This document shows, in pieces, positions 12,929 through 22,891 of a DNA stretch of 23,911 nucleotides. The notes under the pieces were generated by a model. It had not been told where the DNA came from and did not search any database. It saw only the letters and a program-made list of their open reading frames with translations. Each line of letters starts with the position of its first letter. The first letter of the stretch is position 1. Position numbers and translations under genes: made by a program. The DNA is from an uncultured Clostridia bacterium. GTDB taxonomy: Bacteria; Bacillota; Clostridia; Christensenellales; Borkfalkiaceae. The stretch covers positions 1 through 23,911 of the forward strand of contig CALVLO010000003.1 of the NCBI GenBank assembly GCA_944338265.1, in the 5' to 3' direction.

Positions 12929-14302
12929 ATGAAGCTTTGGGAAGGAAGGTTCGATGCCCCCACCGCGGCAGATGCCGACGCATTCAACGAGTCGCTCTCG
13001 TTCGATAAACAACTTTGGCGGGCGGATATCACCGCCTCCATCGCGCACGTCACCATGCTCGGCAAGTGCGCCATCCTTACCGAGGAGGAAGCCGAGACCA
13101 TCGCCGCGGGGCTCAGATCCATCTATGCGGAGATCGAAGCGGGCAAACTTGCCGTAGAGGGCGCGGAGGATATCCACTCCTTTGTGGAAAACGAACTCGT
13201 CGCCCGCGTAGGGCAGGTGGGCAAAAAGCTGCACACGGCGCGCTCGCGCAACGATCAGGTGGCGACGGATATGCGCCTGTATGTGCGCGCCTCCATCGAT
13301 AGGGCAATGGAACTTTTGAAGGAGCTCATCTCCGCGCTCATTGCGCGCGCCAAGGAGACGGCGGGCTATGTGATGCCCGGCTTCACCCATCTCAGAAAGG
13401 CGCAGCCCATCAACTGCGCGCAATACTTCAACGCCTATTCGGAGATGTTTTTGCGCGATCTCGACCGCTTTTTTGCGCTGAGAAAGCGCATGAACGTGAT
13501 GCCCCTCGGCAGCGCCGCCCTGGCAGGCACTTCCTGGAACATCGACCGCGAGATCACGCGCACGCTCCTTGAATTTGACGAGATCTCGCAAAACTCGCTC
13601 GACGCCGTCTCCGACCGCGACTTTGTGGCGGAATACCTCTTTAACGCCTCCCTCGTCTTTGCGCACCTTTCCCGCCTGTGCGAAGATACCATCCTCTATA
13701 CTTCCGAGGAGTTCGGCTATTGGAACATCCCGGATGCCTACTCGACGGGCTCCTCCATCATGCCGCAAAAGAAAAATCCCGATATCTGCGAACTCGTGCG
13801 CGGCAAGACGGGGCGCGTCTACGGGCACCTGATGGGAATCCTCACCACCATCAAGGGCATCCCGCTCGCCTACAATAAAGATCTGCAAGAGGATAAGGAG
13901 CCCTTCTTCGATACGGAAAAAACGCTCTTCAACTGCCTCTCCATCTACACCGCCATCATTCAGACGCTCACCTTCAACGTCAATGCGATGTTCGAGGCGG
14001 CGGGCGGCGGCTACGCGACGGCGACGGACGTTGCCGATTACCTCGCGCGGCGCGGCATGCCCTTCCGCGATGCGCACGCCGTCACGGGCAGGCTCGTGCG
14101 GTATTGCATCGAACAGAACAAGACGCTCCCCTCCCTCACCTTGGAGGAATTTCGCGCGGCGAGCCCCGTCTTTGAAGCGGATATTTTGCAGACGGTGACG
14201 ACGCGCGCCTCCGCCGAAGGCAGGAACTCGGTGGGCGGCTCTTCGACGGCGGCAGCACGGGCGGGCATCGCTTCCCTCCGTCGGCGGCTGAAAAAATATT
14301 GA
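12929..14302 (+). CDS. argH: Argininosuccinate lyase
   Basis: A 457-residue argininosuccinate lyase of the fumarase/aspartase superfamily; it releases fumarate from argininosuccinate to give arginine, the last step of the pathway. It starts KLWEGRFDAPT, as usual for ArgH. Conserved regions are LHTARSRNDQVATDMRLYVR (about 103-122), MPGFTHLRKAQPI with the His of the second region, and the catalytic signature loop TGSSIMPQKKNPDICELVRG near residue 280. The ATG at 12929 has AAGGAG upstream; an in-frame TTG 7 codons earlier is unlikely. It has its own promoter and a following terminator, so it is probably monocistronic, with the ilv genes behind it. No other arginine gene is in the window. Confidence 0.96.
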   Translation: MKLWEGRFDAPTAADADAFNESLSFDKQLWRADITASIAHVTMLGKCAILTEEEAETIAAGLRSIYAEIEAGKLAVEGAEDIHSFVENELVARVGQVGKKLHTARSRNDQVATDMRLYVRASIDRAMELLKELISALIARAKETAGYVMPGFTHLRKAQPINCAQYFNAYSEMFLRDLDRFFALRKRMNVMPLGSAALAGTSWNIDREITRTLLEFDEISQNSLDAVSDRDFVAEYLFNASLVFAHLSRLCEDTILYTSEEFGYWNIPDAYSTGSSIMPQKKNPDICELVRGKTGRVYGHLMGILTTIKGIPLAYNKDLQEDKEPFFDTEKTLFNCLSIYTAIIQTLTFNVNAMFEAAGGGYATATDVADYLARRGMPFRDAHAVTGRLVRYCIEQNKTLPSLTLEEFRAASPVFEADILQTVTTRASAEGRNSVGGSSTAAARAGIASLRRRLKKY

Positions 14303-14307
14303 GCTTG

Positions 14308-14336
14308 CGGGCGCGGCAAAAATCCGCGCCCGTTTT
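14308..14336 (+). terminator. Terminator of argH
   Basis: CGGGCGCGG (14308-14316), CAAAAAT loop, CCGCGCCCG (14324-14332), TTTT. It starts 5 nt after the argH stop codon. Confidence 0.82.
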
Positions 14337-14407
14337 GCATATTTTCGCCGAAAAAATGCAAAATTCGGTGCTGCAAGTGCATAAAACAGAAAAGTTTGTG
14401 CGAATTT

Positions 14408-14447
14408 GAGCGGAGGGCTTGACATCTCCGCTCTTTTATAATAAAAT
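14408..14447 (+). promoter_or_regulatory. Promoter of ilvBND within a terminator-like inverted repeat
   Basis: TTGACA (14419-14424), 17-nt spacer, TAAAAT (14442-14447). The -35 is in the 10-nt centre of the perfect repeat GAGCGGAG (14408-14415) and CTCCGCTC (14426-14433), which is followed by TTTT. The repeat may be an operator, a hairpin terminator for upstream transcription, or both. The rest of 14337-14407 shows nothing else recognisable. Confidence 0.65.
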
Positions 14448-14485
14448 GAAAAGAACATCTATAGTATTTTGAACGGGAGTCGCTT

Positions 14486-16144
14486 ATGAAGAAGATCGGA
14501 GCAGAAATACTCATTTAATGTTTTAAAGAACAGGGCGTAACGACCGTGTTCGGCTACCCCGGCGGCACCGTGCTCGATATTTACGATGCCCTCTACCGCG
14601 ACGGCACCATCGAACATGTAATCACCTCGCACGAGCAGGGCGCGGCGCACGCCGCCGACGGCTGGGCGCGCGTAACGGGCAAGACGGGCGTCGTGATCGC
14701 CACGAGCGGCCCCGGCGCGACCAACCTCGTAACGGGCATCGCCACCGCCTATATGGATTCCGTCCCCCTCGTCGCCATCACGGGCAACGTGGGTGCGAGC
14801 CTTCTGGGGCGGGATTCCTTCCAGGAAGTGGACATCTTCGGCATCACCCTTCCCATCACCAAGCATAACTATATCGTAAAGGATGCGAGCGAGCTCGCAG
14901 GCGTCGTGCGCGAGGCGTTCCGCATCGCCAATTCGGGGCGGCGCGGACCCGTACTCATCGATATTTTGAAGAACGTGCAGAGCGCGGAGGCGGAATACGA
15001 GCCGCAAAAGCCCGTGCCCGTGCGCCGCAAGAGCGTGCCCGCGCGGGCGCTGGAAGGCGCAGCCGCGGCGCTTGCAAAGGCGGAGCGCCCCGTCATTATG
15101 GCGGGCGGCGGCGCCATCGCCTCCGAGGCATCCAAAGAAGTTTTGGCGCTCGCCGAAAAGCTGGATGCGCCCGTCGTCTCCACGCTGATGGGGCTGGGCG
15201 CGTTCCCTGCCTCCCACCCCCTCTTTATGGGCATGGTGGGCATGCACGGCACGGCGACCGCGGCAAGGCTCTGCATGGAGAGCGACTGCATCGTGGCGCT
15301 CGGCGCACGCTTTTCCGACCGCGTCGCCCTCAACCGCGAGAAGTTCGCACAGGGCAAGACGGTCATCCACATCGATATCGACGAGGCGGAGATCGATAAG
15401 AACATCAACGCCACCCATGCCGTTTTGGGCGACGTGAAAGAGGCGCTCTCCACCCTCATCCCCATGCTCAAAGAGCGCAAGGCGCGCCCCTTTGCCGAGG
15501 AGGCGAAAAAACTCCGCGCCGAGGAGCGGGCAAAGGACAACGCGCCGGAGCTCGGGCACCGCGTGCTCATCGAGGCGGCGAAGCACGCCCCGAAGGACGT
15601 CATCGTCGTAACGGACGTCGGGCAGCACCAAATGTGGACGGCGCAGTACTTCCCCATCGAAAAGCCCCGCACCCTCTGCACGAGCGGCGGTTTGGGCACG
15701 ATGGGCTACGGGCTGGGCGCCGCCATCGGCGCGGCGAAGGCAACGGGAAAGCACGTCATCCTCGTCACGGGGGACGGGTGCTTCAACATGAATTTGAACG
15801 AACTCTCCACCGCGGTGACGGAGGAGCTCCCCATCACCATCCTGCTCATGAACAACCGCGCGCTCGGCATGGTGCGCCAGTGGCAGAAGCTCTTTTACGG
15901 CAACCGCTTTTCGCAGACGAACGTCCGCAAGAAGACGGATTATGTAAAATTTGCCGAGAGCTTCGGCGCGACGGGGCTCGTGGTGGAAAAGGACGAAGAC
16001 ATCGTGCCCGCGCTCACGACGGCGTTCGCCACCAAAACGCCCGTCCTCATCGACTGCCGCATCTCGAACGACGAGAACGTGCTGCCCATGATCAGACCGG
16101 GTGCAACCTACGATACCATCATCACCAAATGGGAGGAGAAATAA
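14486..16144 (+). pseudogene. ilvB: Acetolactate synthase large subunit, in-frame TAA at codon 11
   Basis: Acetolactate synthase catalytic subunit (TPP, FAD, Mg), first common step of Val/Leu/Ile synthesis. The ATG at 14486 has GGGAG at normal spacing and encodes MKKIGAEILI, the expected family N-terminus. Codon 11 is TAA (14516-14518) and the frame then continues CFKEQGVTTVFGYPGGTVLD, where relatives typically have Glu at the stop position (IECLKEQGV). The remaining ~540 residues look intact: catalytic Glu in SHEQGAAHAADGWAR, SGPGATNLVTGIATAYMDS, RDSFQEVDIF, and the TPP motif GDGCFNMNLNELSTAV. The only later candidate start before FGYPGG is GTG at 14546, which would remove 20 residues and has no good ribosome binding site. 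A fresh nonsense mutation, a sequence error, or readthrough/reinitiation are all possible. Followed by ilvN after 1 nt. Confidence 0.85.
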
Positions 16145-16145
16145 G

Positions 16146-16661
16146 ATGAATCAGTACACGATCAGCGCACTCGTCTCCAACAAGAGCGGCGTTTTAACGC
16201 GCGTTGCGGCGCTCTTTGCCCGCCGCGGCTATAACATCGAATCCCTCTCCGTTTGCAAGACGGAAAACGATGCGCTCTCCCGCATGACCATCGTCTTGAA
16301 CGGCGACGACTATATCCTCGGGCAGATGATGAAGCAGATGGATAAGCTCATCGACGTAAAGAAGATCCGCGAAGTGGAGCACGACGCGGTGTGCCGCGAG
16401 CTGCTGCTTGCAAAGGTACGGACGGACGCGGCAACGCGCAGCCAGATCTTGGAGATCAGCCAGATCTTCCGCGCAAAGGTGGTGGACGTCTCCCCCGAGG
16501 CGACCATTCTGGAACTGACGGGAAAATCCTCCAAGCTCGACGGGTTCGTGACCATGCTCATGCCCTACGGCGTGATGGAGCTCGCCCGCACGGGCGTGAC
16601 CGCCATCTCCCGCGGCAAAAACTGCATTAAAGACGAGACGGATTATAAGGAAAAAATCTGA
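16146..16661 (+). CDS. ilvN: Acetolactate synthase small (regulatory) subunit
   Basis: A 171-residue regulatory subunit. The N-terminal ACT domain (YTISALVSNKSGVLTRVAALFARRGYNIESLSV, positions about 4-36) is where valine usually binds for feedback inhibition. The second half contains REVEHDAVCRELLLAKV and the C-terminal domain ending MELARTGVTAISRG. The ATG at 16146 follows the ilvB stop by one nucleotide, and its GGAGGAG is inside the ilvB 3' end, so translation is likely coupled to ilvB. If ilvB were not translated, this gene would suffer too. Confidence 0.95.
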   Translation: MNQYTISALVSNKSGVLTRVAALFARRGYNIESLSVCKTENDALSRMTIVLNGDDYILGQMMKQMDKLIDVKKIREVEHDAVCRELLLAKVRTDAATRSQILEISQIFRAKVVDVSPEATILELTGKSSKLDGFVTMLMPYGVMELARTGVTAISRGKNCIKDETDYKEKI

Positions 16662-16694
16662 CGCGCCTGCACCCAAAACGAAAACGAGGTCATC

Positions 16695-18362
<1,668 letters not shown>

Positions 18363-18368
18363 GATGGC

Positions 18369-18403
18369 AAGCCGCCCGCCTGCGTTTTGCAGGCGGGCGG
18401 CTT
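18369..18403. terminator. Bidirectional terminator between ilvD and the LysR gene
   Basis: Perfect 15-bp arms AAGCCGCCCGCCTGC (18369-18383) and GCAGGCGGGCGGCTT (18389-18403) around GTTTT. It begins 6 nt after ilvD and lies between convergent genes. T-richness is moderate on the ilvD side (CTCTGTTTTG). Confidence 0.75.
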
Positions 18404-18417
18404 CTCTGTTTTGCGCC

Positions 18418-19239
18418 TTAAAAATACCGCTGCTCTTCGTCCGCACGGCAGACGCGGTGGCTCAGGATCTTCATACAGGCAAAATCGAGCGGCTTCACCT
18501 CGCACAAAAGCCCGCTTTCGAGCTCCTTTTTCACGATGCCGCGCGGCAAAAACGCATAGCCGAGCCCCGCGGCAAGGAAATCCTTTACCTTGTTGGAGTT
18601 ATCCACCTCAAAGGGGAACACATGCCCCGCGGGAAAGAGCTCGCGCAGATACGAGCCGATCTCTGCGAGCGAAAAGTTGCACATGGCGCAGGGAAGCGCC
18701 GAGAGCTGTCTGCGCGCGATCCCCGCGGGAAAGGTGTTTTGATCTGCCCGCACGAGCAGCGCGAGCTCATCCTCGGAGAAGGGCGTACAGGTATAGCCCG
18801 CCCGCTTGACGCTCTGGTAGACGTAAGCGGCGTCCAGCAGCCCGTCGAAGAGCATCTCCAAAAGCTCCGCGCTGTGCCCGAGCGTGATGCGGTAGGCGCC
18901 GCCCTCCGCCACGCCGCGGAGCACCCGCTCTTTGAGCGCGCCCTCGTAGATGGCGTTGGTGGTGCCGAGCCTGATCTGCCGCACGCCGCCCTTGACGGCG
19001 GAAAAGCACGCCTCCTCCATCTCGACGATGCGCCGCGCGTACTCGTAAAAGGTCTTCCCCTCCTCGGTGAGCGCAACGGAGCGCATCTCGCGGCGCAGAA
19101 GGCGCACGCCCGTCTCCCGTTCGAGCTCTGCGATGCGGTTGGTAACGGTGGACTGCGCCACAAAGAGGCGCTCTGCAACGCGCGTAAAATTCTTATATTT
19201 GACCAGCAGCAAAAAGGTGCGCAGTGTTTCCGTATTCAT
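18418..19239 (-). CDS. LysR-family transcriptional regulator, likely of the leu operon
   Basis: A 273-residue LysR-type regulator. The winged helix-turn-helix occupies residues 1-60 (TLRTFLLLVKYKNFTRVAER, LFVAQSTVTNRIAELERETG, RLLRREMRSVALTEEGKTF). The effector-binding domain begins about residue 85 (VRQIRLGTTNAIYEGALKE) and includes the late GLGYAFLPRGIVKKELESG. It is slightly shorter than the usual ~290-300. It is transcribed divergently from leuC with a 104-bp intergenic region that holds a palindrome over the leuC -10 region, so it probably controls leuCDB (and itself). The effector cannot be read from sequence; a branched-chain pathway intermediate is a guess. The ATG at 19239 has only a weak ribosome binding site. 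Confidence 0.92.
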   Translation of the reverse strand: MNTETLRTFLLLVKYKNFTRVAERLFVAQSTVTNRIAELERETGVRLLRREMRSVALTEEGKTFYEYARRIVEMEEACFSAVKGGVRQIRLGTTNAIYEGALKERVLRGVAEGGAYRITLGHSAELLEMLFDGLLDAAYVYQSVKRAGYTCTPFSEDELALLVRADQNTFPAGIARRQLSALPCAMCNFSLAEIGSYLRELFPAGHVFPFEVDNSNKVKDFLAAGLGYAFLPRGIVKKELESGLLCEVKPLDFACMKILSHRVCRADEEQRYF

Positions 19240-19284
19240 GCGATTTTTCGATAGCCCTTATGCAATAATTCATTTTTCAAATGA

Positions 19285-19314
19285 TTGACGGCAGTATAAC
19301 ACATGTGCTATACT
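19285..19314 (+). promoter_or_regulatory. Promoter and operator of the leuCDB operon
   Basis: TTGACG (19285-19290), 18-nt spacer, TATACT (19309-19314). The 22-bp near-palindrome at 19293-19314 (AGTATA-A-CACATGTG-C-TATACT, one mismatched pair) covers the spacer and the -10, so a bound protein would be expected to repress or to gate the promoter. Confidence 0.65.
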
Positions 19315-19343
19315 CTTGTCAAACAAATTTAAGGAGAGAGATC

Positions 19344-20600
19344 ATGGGAATGACGATGACGCAGAAGATCCTCGCCGCACACGCGGGGCTCGATGCGGTA
19401 ACGGCGGGGCAGCTTATCGTGGCGGAGCTGGATATGGCGCTCGCCAACGACATTACGGCACCCGTCGCCGTCAAAGAGATGGAAAAGGTGGGCGGGCATG
19501 TAAAAGATCCCGCCCGCGTCGCCCTCGTAATGGATCACTTTACGCCCAACAAAGATATCAAGGCGGCTTGCCAGGTCAAGTGCACGCGTGAATTTGCCGC
19601 GCGCGAGGGCGTGGAAAACTTCTTCGACGTGGGGCGCATGGGCATTGAGCACGCGCTGCTGCCCGAGCAGGGGCTTGTGGGCGCGGGAGACTGCGTGATC
19701 GGCGCAGACAGCCACACCTGCACCTACGGCGCGCTGGGCGCGTTTTCGACGGGCGTTGGCTCTACCGACCTCGCCGCCGGCATGATGACGGGGCAGTGCT
19801 GGTTCAAAGTGCCCGCCGCCCTCCGCTTTGTACTCAAAGGCAAACTCCCCCCCTATGTAACGGGGAAAGACCTCATCTTACATATCATCGGCATGATCGG
19901 CGTGGACGGCGCGCTCTACAAGAGCATGGAGTTCACGGGCGAGGGCGTCTCCGCCCTTTCGATGGACGATCGGTTCACCGTATGCAACATGGCGATCGAA
20001 GCGGGCGCGAAGAACGGCATCTTCCCCGTAGACGAGGCGGCGCTCGCCTACATGCAGGGGCGCTTTCGCCGCCCCGTAAAAATTTACGAGGCGGATGCCG
20101 ACGCCGAATACGAGAAGACGTATGAGATCGACCTCTCCGCGCTTCGCCCCACCGTTGCCTTCCCCCATCTGCCCGAAAACACCAAAACGGCGTGGGAGGA
20201 GACCACCATCGATCAGGTCGTCATCGGTTCGTGCACCAACGGGCGCATCTCCGATCTGAGGCAGGCGGCAGAGATCTTAAAGGGCAGGCAGGTCGCAAAG
20301 AACGTGCGGTGCATCGTCATCCCCGCCACGCAGGAAGTGTATCTGCAGGCGGTGCGCGAGGGGCTTGCCGAGATCTTCGTCAAAGCGGGCGCGGTGTTCT
20401 CCACCCCCACCTGCGGACCCTGCCTCGGCGGGCACATGGGCATTCTTGCCGATCATGAGCGCTGCGTCTCCACCACCAACCGCAACTTTGTGGGGCGGAT
20501 GGGGCATGTGACGAGCGAGATCTACCTTGCCTCCCCCTACACGGCGGCGGCGAGCGCGGTCTTGGGCAGATTGGCGACGGCAAAGGAGGTCGTAAAATGA
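19344..20600 (+). CDS. leuC: 3-isopropylmalate dehydratase large subunit
   Basis: A 418-residue aconitase-family large subunit that isomerises 2- to 3-isopropylmalate with LeuD. Fe-S cysteines are Cys297 (VIGSCTNGRI), Cys357 and Cys360 (TPTCGPCLGG). Other family motifs include DHFTPNKD, GDCVIGADSHTCTYGALG and FSTGVGSTDLA. The ~420-residue form, shorter than the ~465-residue enterobacterial LeuC, is typical of Clostridia and archaea; homoaconitase-type activity cannot be excluded from sequence, but adjacent leuD and leuB support leucine synthesis. The ATG at 19344 has AAGGAGAG upstream. Its stop overlaps the leuD start by 4 nt. Confidence 0.96.
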   Translation: MGMTMTQKILAAHAGLDAVTAGQLIVAELDMALANDITAPVAVKEMEKVGGHVKDPARVALVMDHFTPNKDIKAACQVKCTREFAAREGVENFFDVGRMGIEHALLPEQGLVGAGDCVIGADSHTCTYGALGAFSTGVGSTDLAAGMMTGQCWFKVPAALRFVLKGKLPPYVTGKDLILHIIGMIGVDGALYKSMEFTGEGVSALSMDDRFTVCNMAIEAGAKNGIFPVDEAALAYMQGRFRRPVKIYEADADAEYEKTYEIDLSALRPTVAFPHLPENTKTAWEETTIDQVVIGSCTNGRISDLRQAAEILKGRQVAKNVRCIVIPATQEVYLQAVREGLAEIFVKAGAVFSTPTCGPCLGGHMGILADHERCVSTTNRNFVGRMGHVTSEIYLASPYTAAASAVLGRLATAKEVVK

Positions 20601-21076
20601 TCGTAAAAGGCACCGTACACAAGTTTGGCAGCGACGTGGATACCGACGTCATCATCCCCGCCCGCTATCTCAACACCACATCGGCGGAGGAGCTCGCCGC
20701 CCACTGCATGGAGGATATCGATCCCGATTTTACCAAAAAGGTGCAAACGGGCGATGTGATCGTGGCGGAGGACAACTTCGGCTGCGGCTCCTCGCGCGAG
20801 CACGCCCCCATCGCCATCAAGGCGAGCGGCGTCTCCCTCGTCATCGCAAACACCTTTGCGCGCATCTTCTACCGCAACGCCATCAACATCGGGCTGCCCA
20901 TTCTCGAATGCCCCGCGGCGGTAAAGCGCATCAAGGCGGGCGACGTGGTGCGCTGCGACCTTGCCAAGGGCGTGATCACAGACGAGACGACGGGCGAGCA
21001 GTTCACCGCGCAGCCCTTCCCCGAATTTATCCAAAAGATCGTCGATGCGGGCGGGCTGTTGAAGTCGCTCAAATAA
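20597..21076 (+). CDS. leuD: 3-isopropylmalate dehydratase small subunit
   Basis: A 159-residue small (swivelling domain) subunit. It shows GSDVDTDVIIPARYLNT near the N-terminus, the conserved NFGCGSSREHAP (about 59-70) and FARIFYRNAINIGLP (about 92-106). The size matches the short archaeal/clostridial type. It begins within the leuC stop (ATGA overlap) and ends 9 nt before leuB, so translation of the heterodimer is coupled. Confidence 0.96.
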   Translation: MIVKGTVHKFGSDVDTDVIIPARYLNTTSAEELAAHCMEDIDPDFTKKVQTGDVIVAEDNFGCGSSREHAPIAIKASGVSLVIANTFARIFYRNAINIGLPILECPAAVKRIKAGDVVRCDLAKGVITDETTGEQFTAQPFPEFIQKIVDAGGLLKSLK

Positions 21077-21085
21077 GGAGTTGCC

Positions 21086-22177
21086 ATGAAAAAGCATATT
21101 GCAGTACTCGCGGGAGACGGCATCGGACCCGAGATCACGGACGGCGCGATCACCGTCTTACAAAAAGTCGGCGAAGCCTACGGGCACACCTTTACCTTTG
21201 AGCACCTGCCCATCGGCATCCGCGCGCTCGAAGAGACGGGCGAGCCCCTCCCCGCGCACACGGTGGAGCGCTGCCTTGCCGCCGACAGCGTGCTCCTTGG
21301 CGCAGTCGGCGGCGCGGTGGGCGACAAGCGCATCTTGGCGCTCCCCGCCGAAAAGCGCCCGGAGGCGGGCTTGCTCGCCATCCGCAAGGCGCTCGGGCTG
21401 TATTCGAACATCCGCCCCGCAAAGCTCTGGGCGGCGCTCGCAGATGCCTCCCCGCTCAAACGAGCGCTCGTGGAGGGCGGCATCGAGATCATCGTCGTGC
21501 GCGAGCTGACGGGCGGCATCTACTTCGGCGAACGCGGCACGGGCACGGATGAGGCAATGGGCGCAACCGCATGGGATACCGAAAAATATTCGGTAAAGGA
21601 GATCGAGCGCATCACGAAGATCGCCTGCGAACTTGCGATGAAGCGCACCAAGCGCATCATCTCGGTGGATAAGGCGAACGTGTTAGAGAGCTCCCGCCTG
21701 TGGCGCAGGACGGTGCACGCCTATGCGGAAGCGCACTACCCCGAAGTGACGGTGGAGGATATGCTCGTCGATAACGCCGCCATGCAGATCGTCAAAAATC
21801 CCGCGCAGTTCGATATCCTGCTCACCTCCAACATGTTCGGCGATATCCTCTCGGACGAAGCCGCGCAGGTCACGGGCTCCATCGGCATGCTCGCCTCCTC
21901 GTCGCTCGGCGACGGCACGCGCGGGCTGTACGAGCCCATCCACGGCTCCGCGCCCGACATTGCGGGGCAGGACAAGGCGAACCCCATTGCGACCATCCTC
22001 TCGGCGGCGATGATGCTGCGCGACTCTTTCGGCTTGAACGAAGAATACGCCGCGGTGGAGGCTGCCGTCTCCAAGACGCTCGCGGCGGGCTACCGCACGG
22101 CGGATATCTATTCTGCGGGCACAAAACAGATCGGCTGCCACGAGATGGCACAACGCATTGCGGAGCGCATATCATGA
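21086..22177 (+). CDS. leuB: 3-isopropylmalate dehydrogenase
   Basis: A 363-residue NAD-dependent decarboxylating dehydrogenase making 2-oxoisocaproate. It shows GDGIGPEI (about 10-17), LGAVGGAVGDK, the substrate-binding RKALGLYSNIRPAK and VVRELTGGIYFGERG, and the Mg/NAD region DMLVDNAAMQIVKNPAQFD, TSNMFGDILSDEAA and GLYEPIHGSAPDIAGQDKANP. Length is normal. A clear AAGGAG precedes the ATG. The stop overlaps the next gene's ATG by 4 nt. leuA is not present here. Confidence 0.97.
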   Translation: MKKHIAVLAGDGIGPEITDGAITVLQKVGEAYGHTFTFEHLPIGIRALEETGEPLPAHTVERCLAADSVLLGAVGGAVGDKRILALPAEKRPEAGLLAIRKALGLYSNIRPAKLWAALADASPLKRALVEGGIEIIVVRELTGGIYFGERGTGTDEAMGATAWDTEKYSVKEIERITKIACELAMKRTKRIISVDKANVLESSRLWRRTVHAYAEAHYPEVTVEDMLVDNAAMQIVKNPAQFDILLTSNMFGDILSDEAAQVTGSIGMLASSSLGDGTRGLYEPIHGSAPDIAGQDKANPIATILSAAMMLRDSFGLNEEYAAVEAAVSKTLAAGYRTADIYSAGTKQIGCHEMAQRIAERIS

Positions 22178-22857
22178 TAGAGGAGATCGCGCAAAACGCC
22201 GCCGCACTCAAAGCGCGGCTCAATGAGGGCAATTGCTTCGGCGAGGCGGTCACGCTCGTGGCGGCGACCAAGACGCGCACGCCCGAGGAGATCAACGCCG
22301 TGATCGCGGCGGGCATTTGCGACGTCGGCGAGAACAAGGTACAGGAGTTCCGCGAAAAGTACGATCTCGTCCGCGGCGGCAACCGCCACTTCATCGGGCA
22401 TTTGCAGACGAACAAGGTAAAATACCTCGTGGGGAAGACCTATCTCCTGCAATCGCTCGATCGGGACGAACTCGCCTGCGAGCTCTCCAAGCGCTGCCAA
22501 AGAGCGGGCGTCGTGCAAGACGTCCTCCTCGAGGTGAATATCGGCTGCGAGGAAAGCAAGAGCGGCTATGCCTTTGAGGAGGCTTGGGCGGCATACGGGC
22601 GCATCCGCGCCACGTCGGGGCTGAACGTGCGCGGCTTTATGGCGATGCTCCCCCTTGCGGGCAGCGAAGCGGAAAAGGCGGCGCTCGTGCAAAAGATGCG
22701 CGCCCTCTTCGACCGCGCCAAGGCGGAAGATGAAAACATCCGCTGGCTCTCCATGGGCATGAGCGGCGATTGGGAGCTCTGCCTCGCGCACGGCGCAAAC
22801 ATGCTCCGCCTCGGCACCGCCATCTTTGGCGCGCGCCGCCTGCCCGCGCAGAATTGA
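22174..22857 (+). CDS. YggS/PROSC family PLP-binding homeostasis protein
   Basis: A 227-residue member of the YggS (PLPBP) family, a single-domain alanine-racemase-like barrel that binds pyridoxal phosphate without known enzymatic activity and helps PLP homeostasis. The PLP lysine is Lys33 in LVAATKTRTPEEI. Other family signatures are VGENKVQEFREKYD, WHFIGHLQTNK-like HFIGHLQTNKVKYL, EVNIGCEESKSGY, and the phosphate-binding LSMGMSGDWELCLAHGANMLRLGTAIFG. The gene overlaps the leuB stop by 4 nt, so it belongs to the leu operon. In many Firmicutes yggS sits with sepF/ylm cell-division genes; here it does not. Loss of YggS is known to perturb Val/Ile metabolism in E. coli, which makes this placement of interest. 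Confidence 0.94.
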   Translation: MIEEIAQNAAALKARLNEGNCFGEAVTLVAATKTRTPEEINAVIAAGICDVGENKVQEFREKYDLVRGGNRHFIGHLQTNKVKYLVGKTYLLQSLDRDELACELSKRCQRAGVVQDVLLEVNIGCEESKSGYAFEEAWAAYGRIRATSGLNVRGFMAMLPLAGSEAEKAALVQKMRALFDRAKAEDENIRWLSMGMSGDWELCLAHGANMLRLGTAIFGARRLPAQN

Positions 22858-22891
22858 CCGCCGAAAAACGCACATACTCGAGAAAAGCAAC

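Noticed and set aside
12788..14458. Long minus-strand open frame opposite argH
   Set aside because: Shadow of argH caused by high GC; no ribosome binding site or domain, while the plus strand encodes a complete argininosuccinate lyase.
4151..14518. Alternative genetic code with TAA as a sense codon
   Set aside because: Several intact genes here end with TAA at exactly the expected family C-terminus (secD, scfA, ruvB, queA), so reassignment cannot be general.
14546..16144. Normal ilvB start at GTG 14546
   Set aside because: It would truncate the conserved N-terminus, has no proper SD, and the family N-terminus with an SD is present at 14486. Kept only as a possible reinitiation site.
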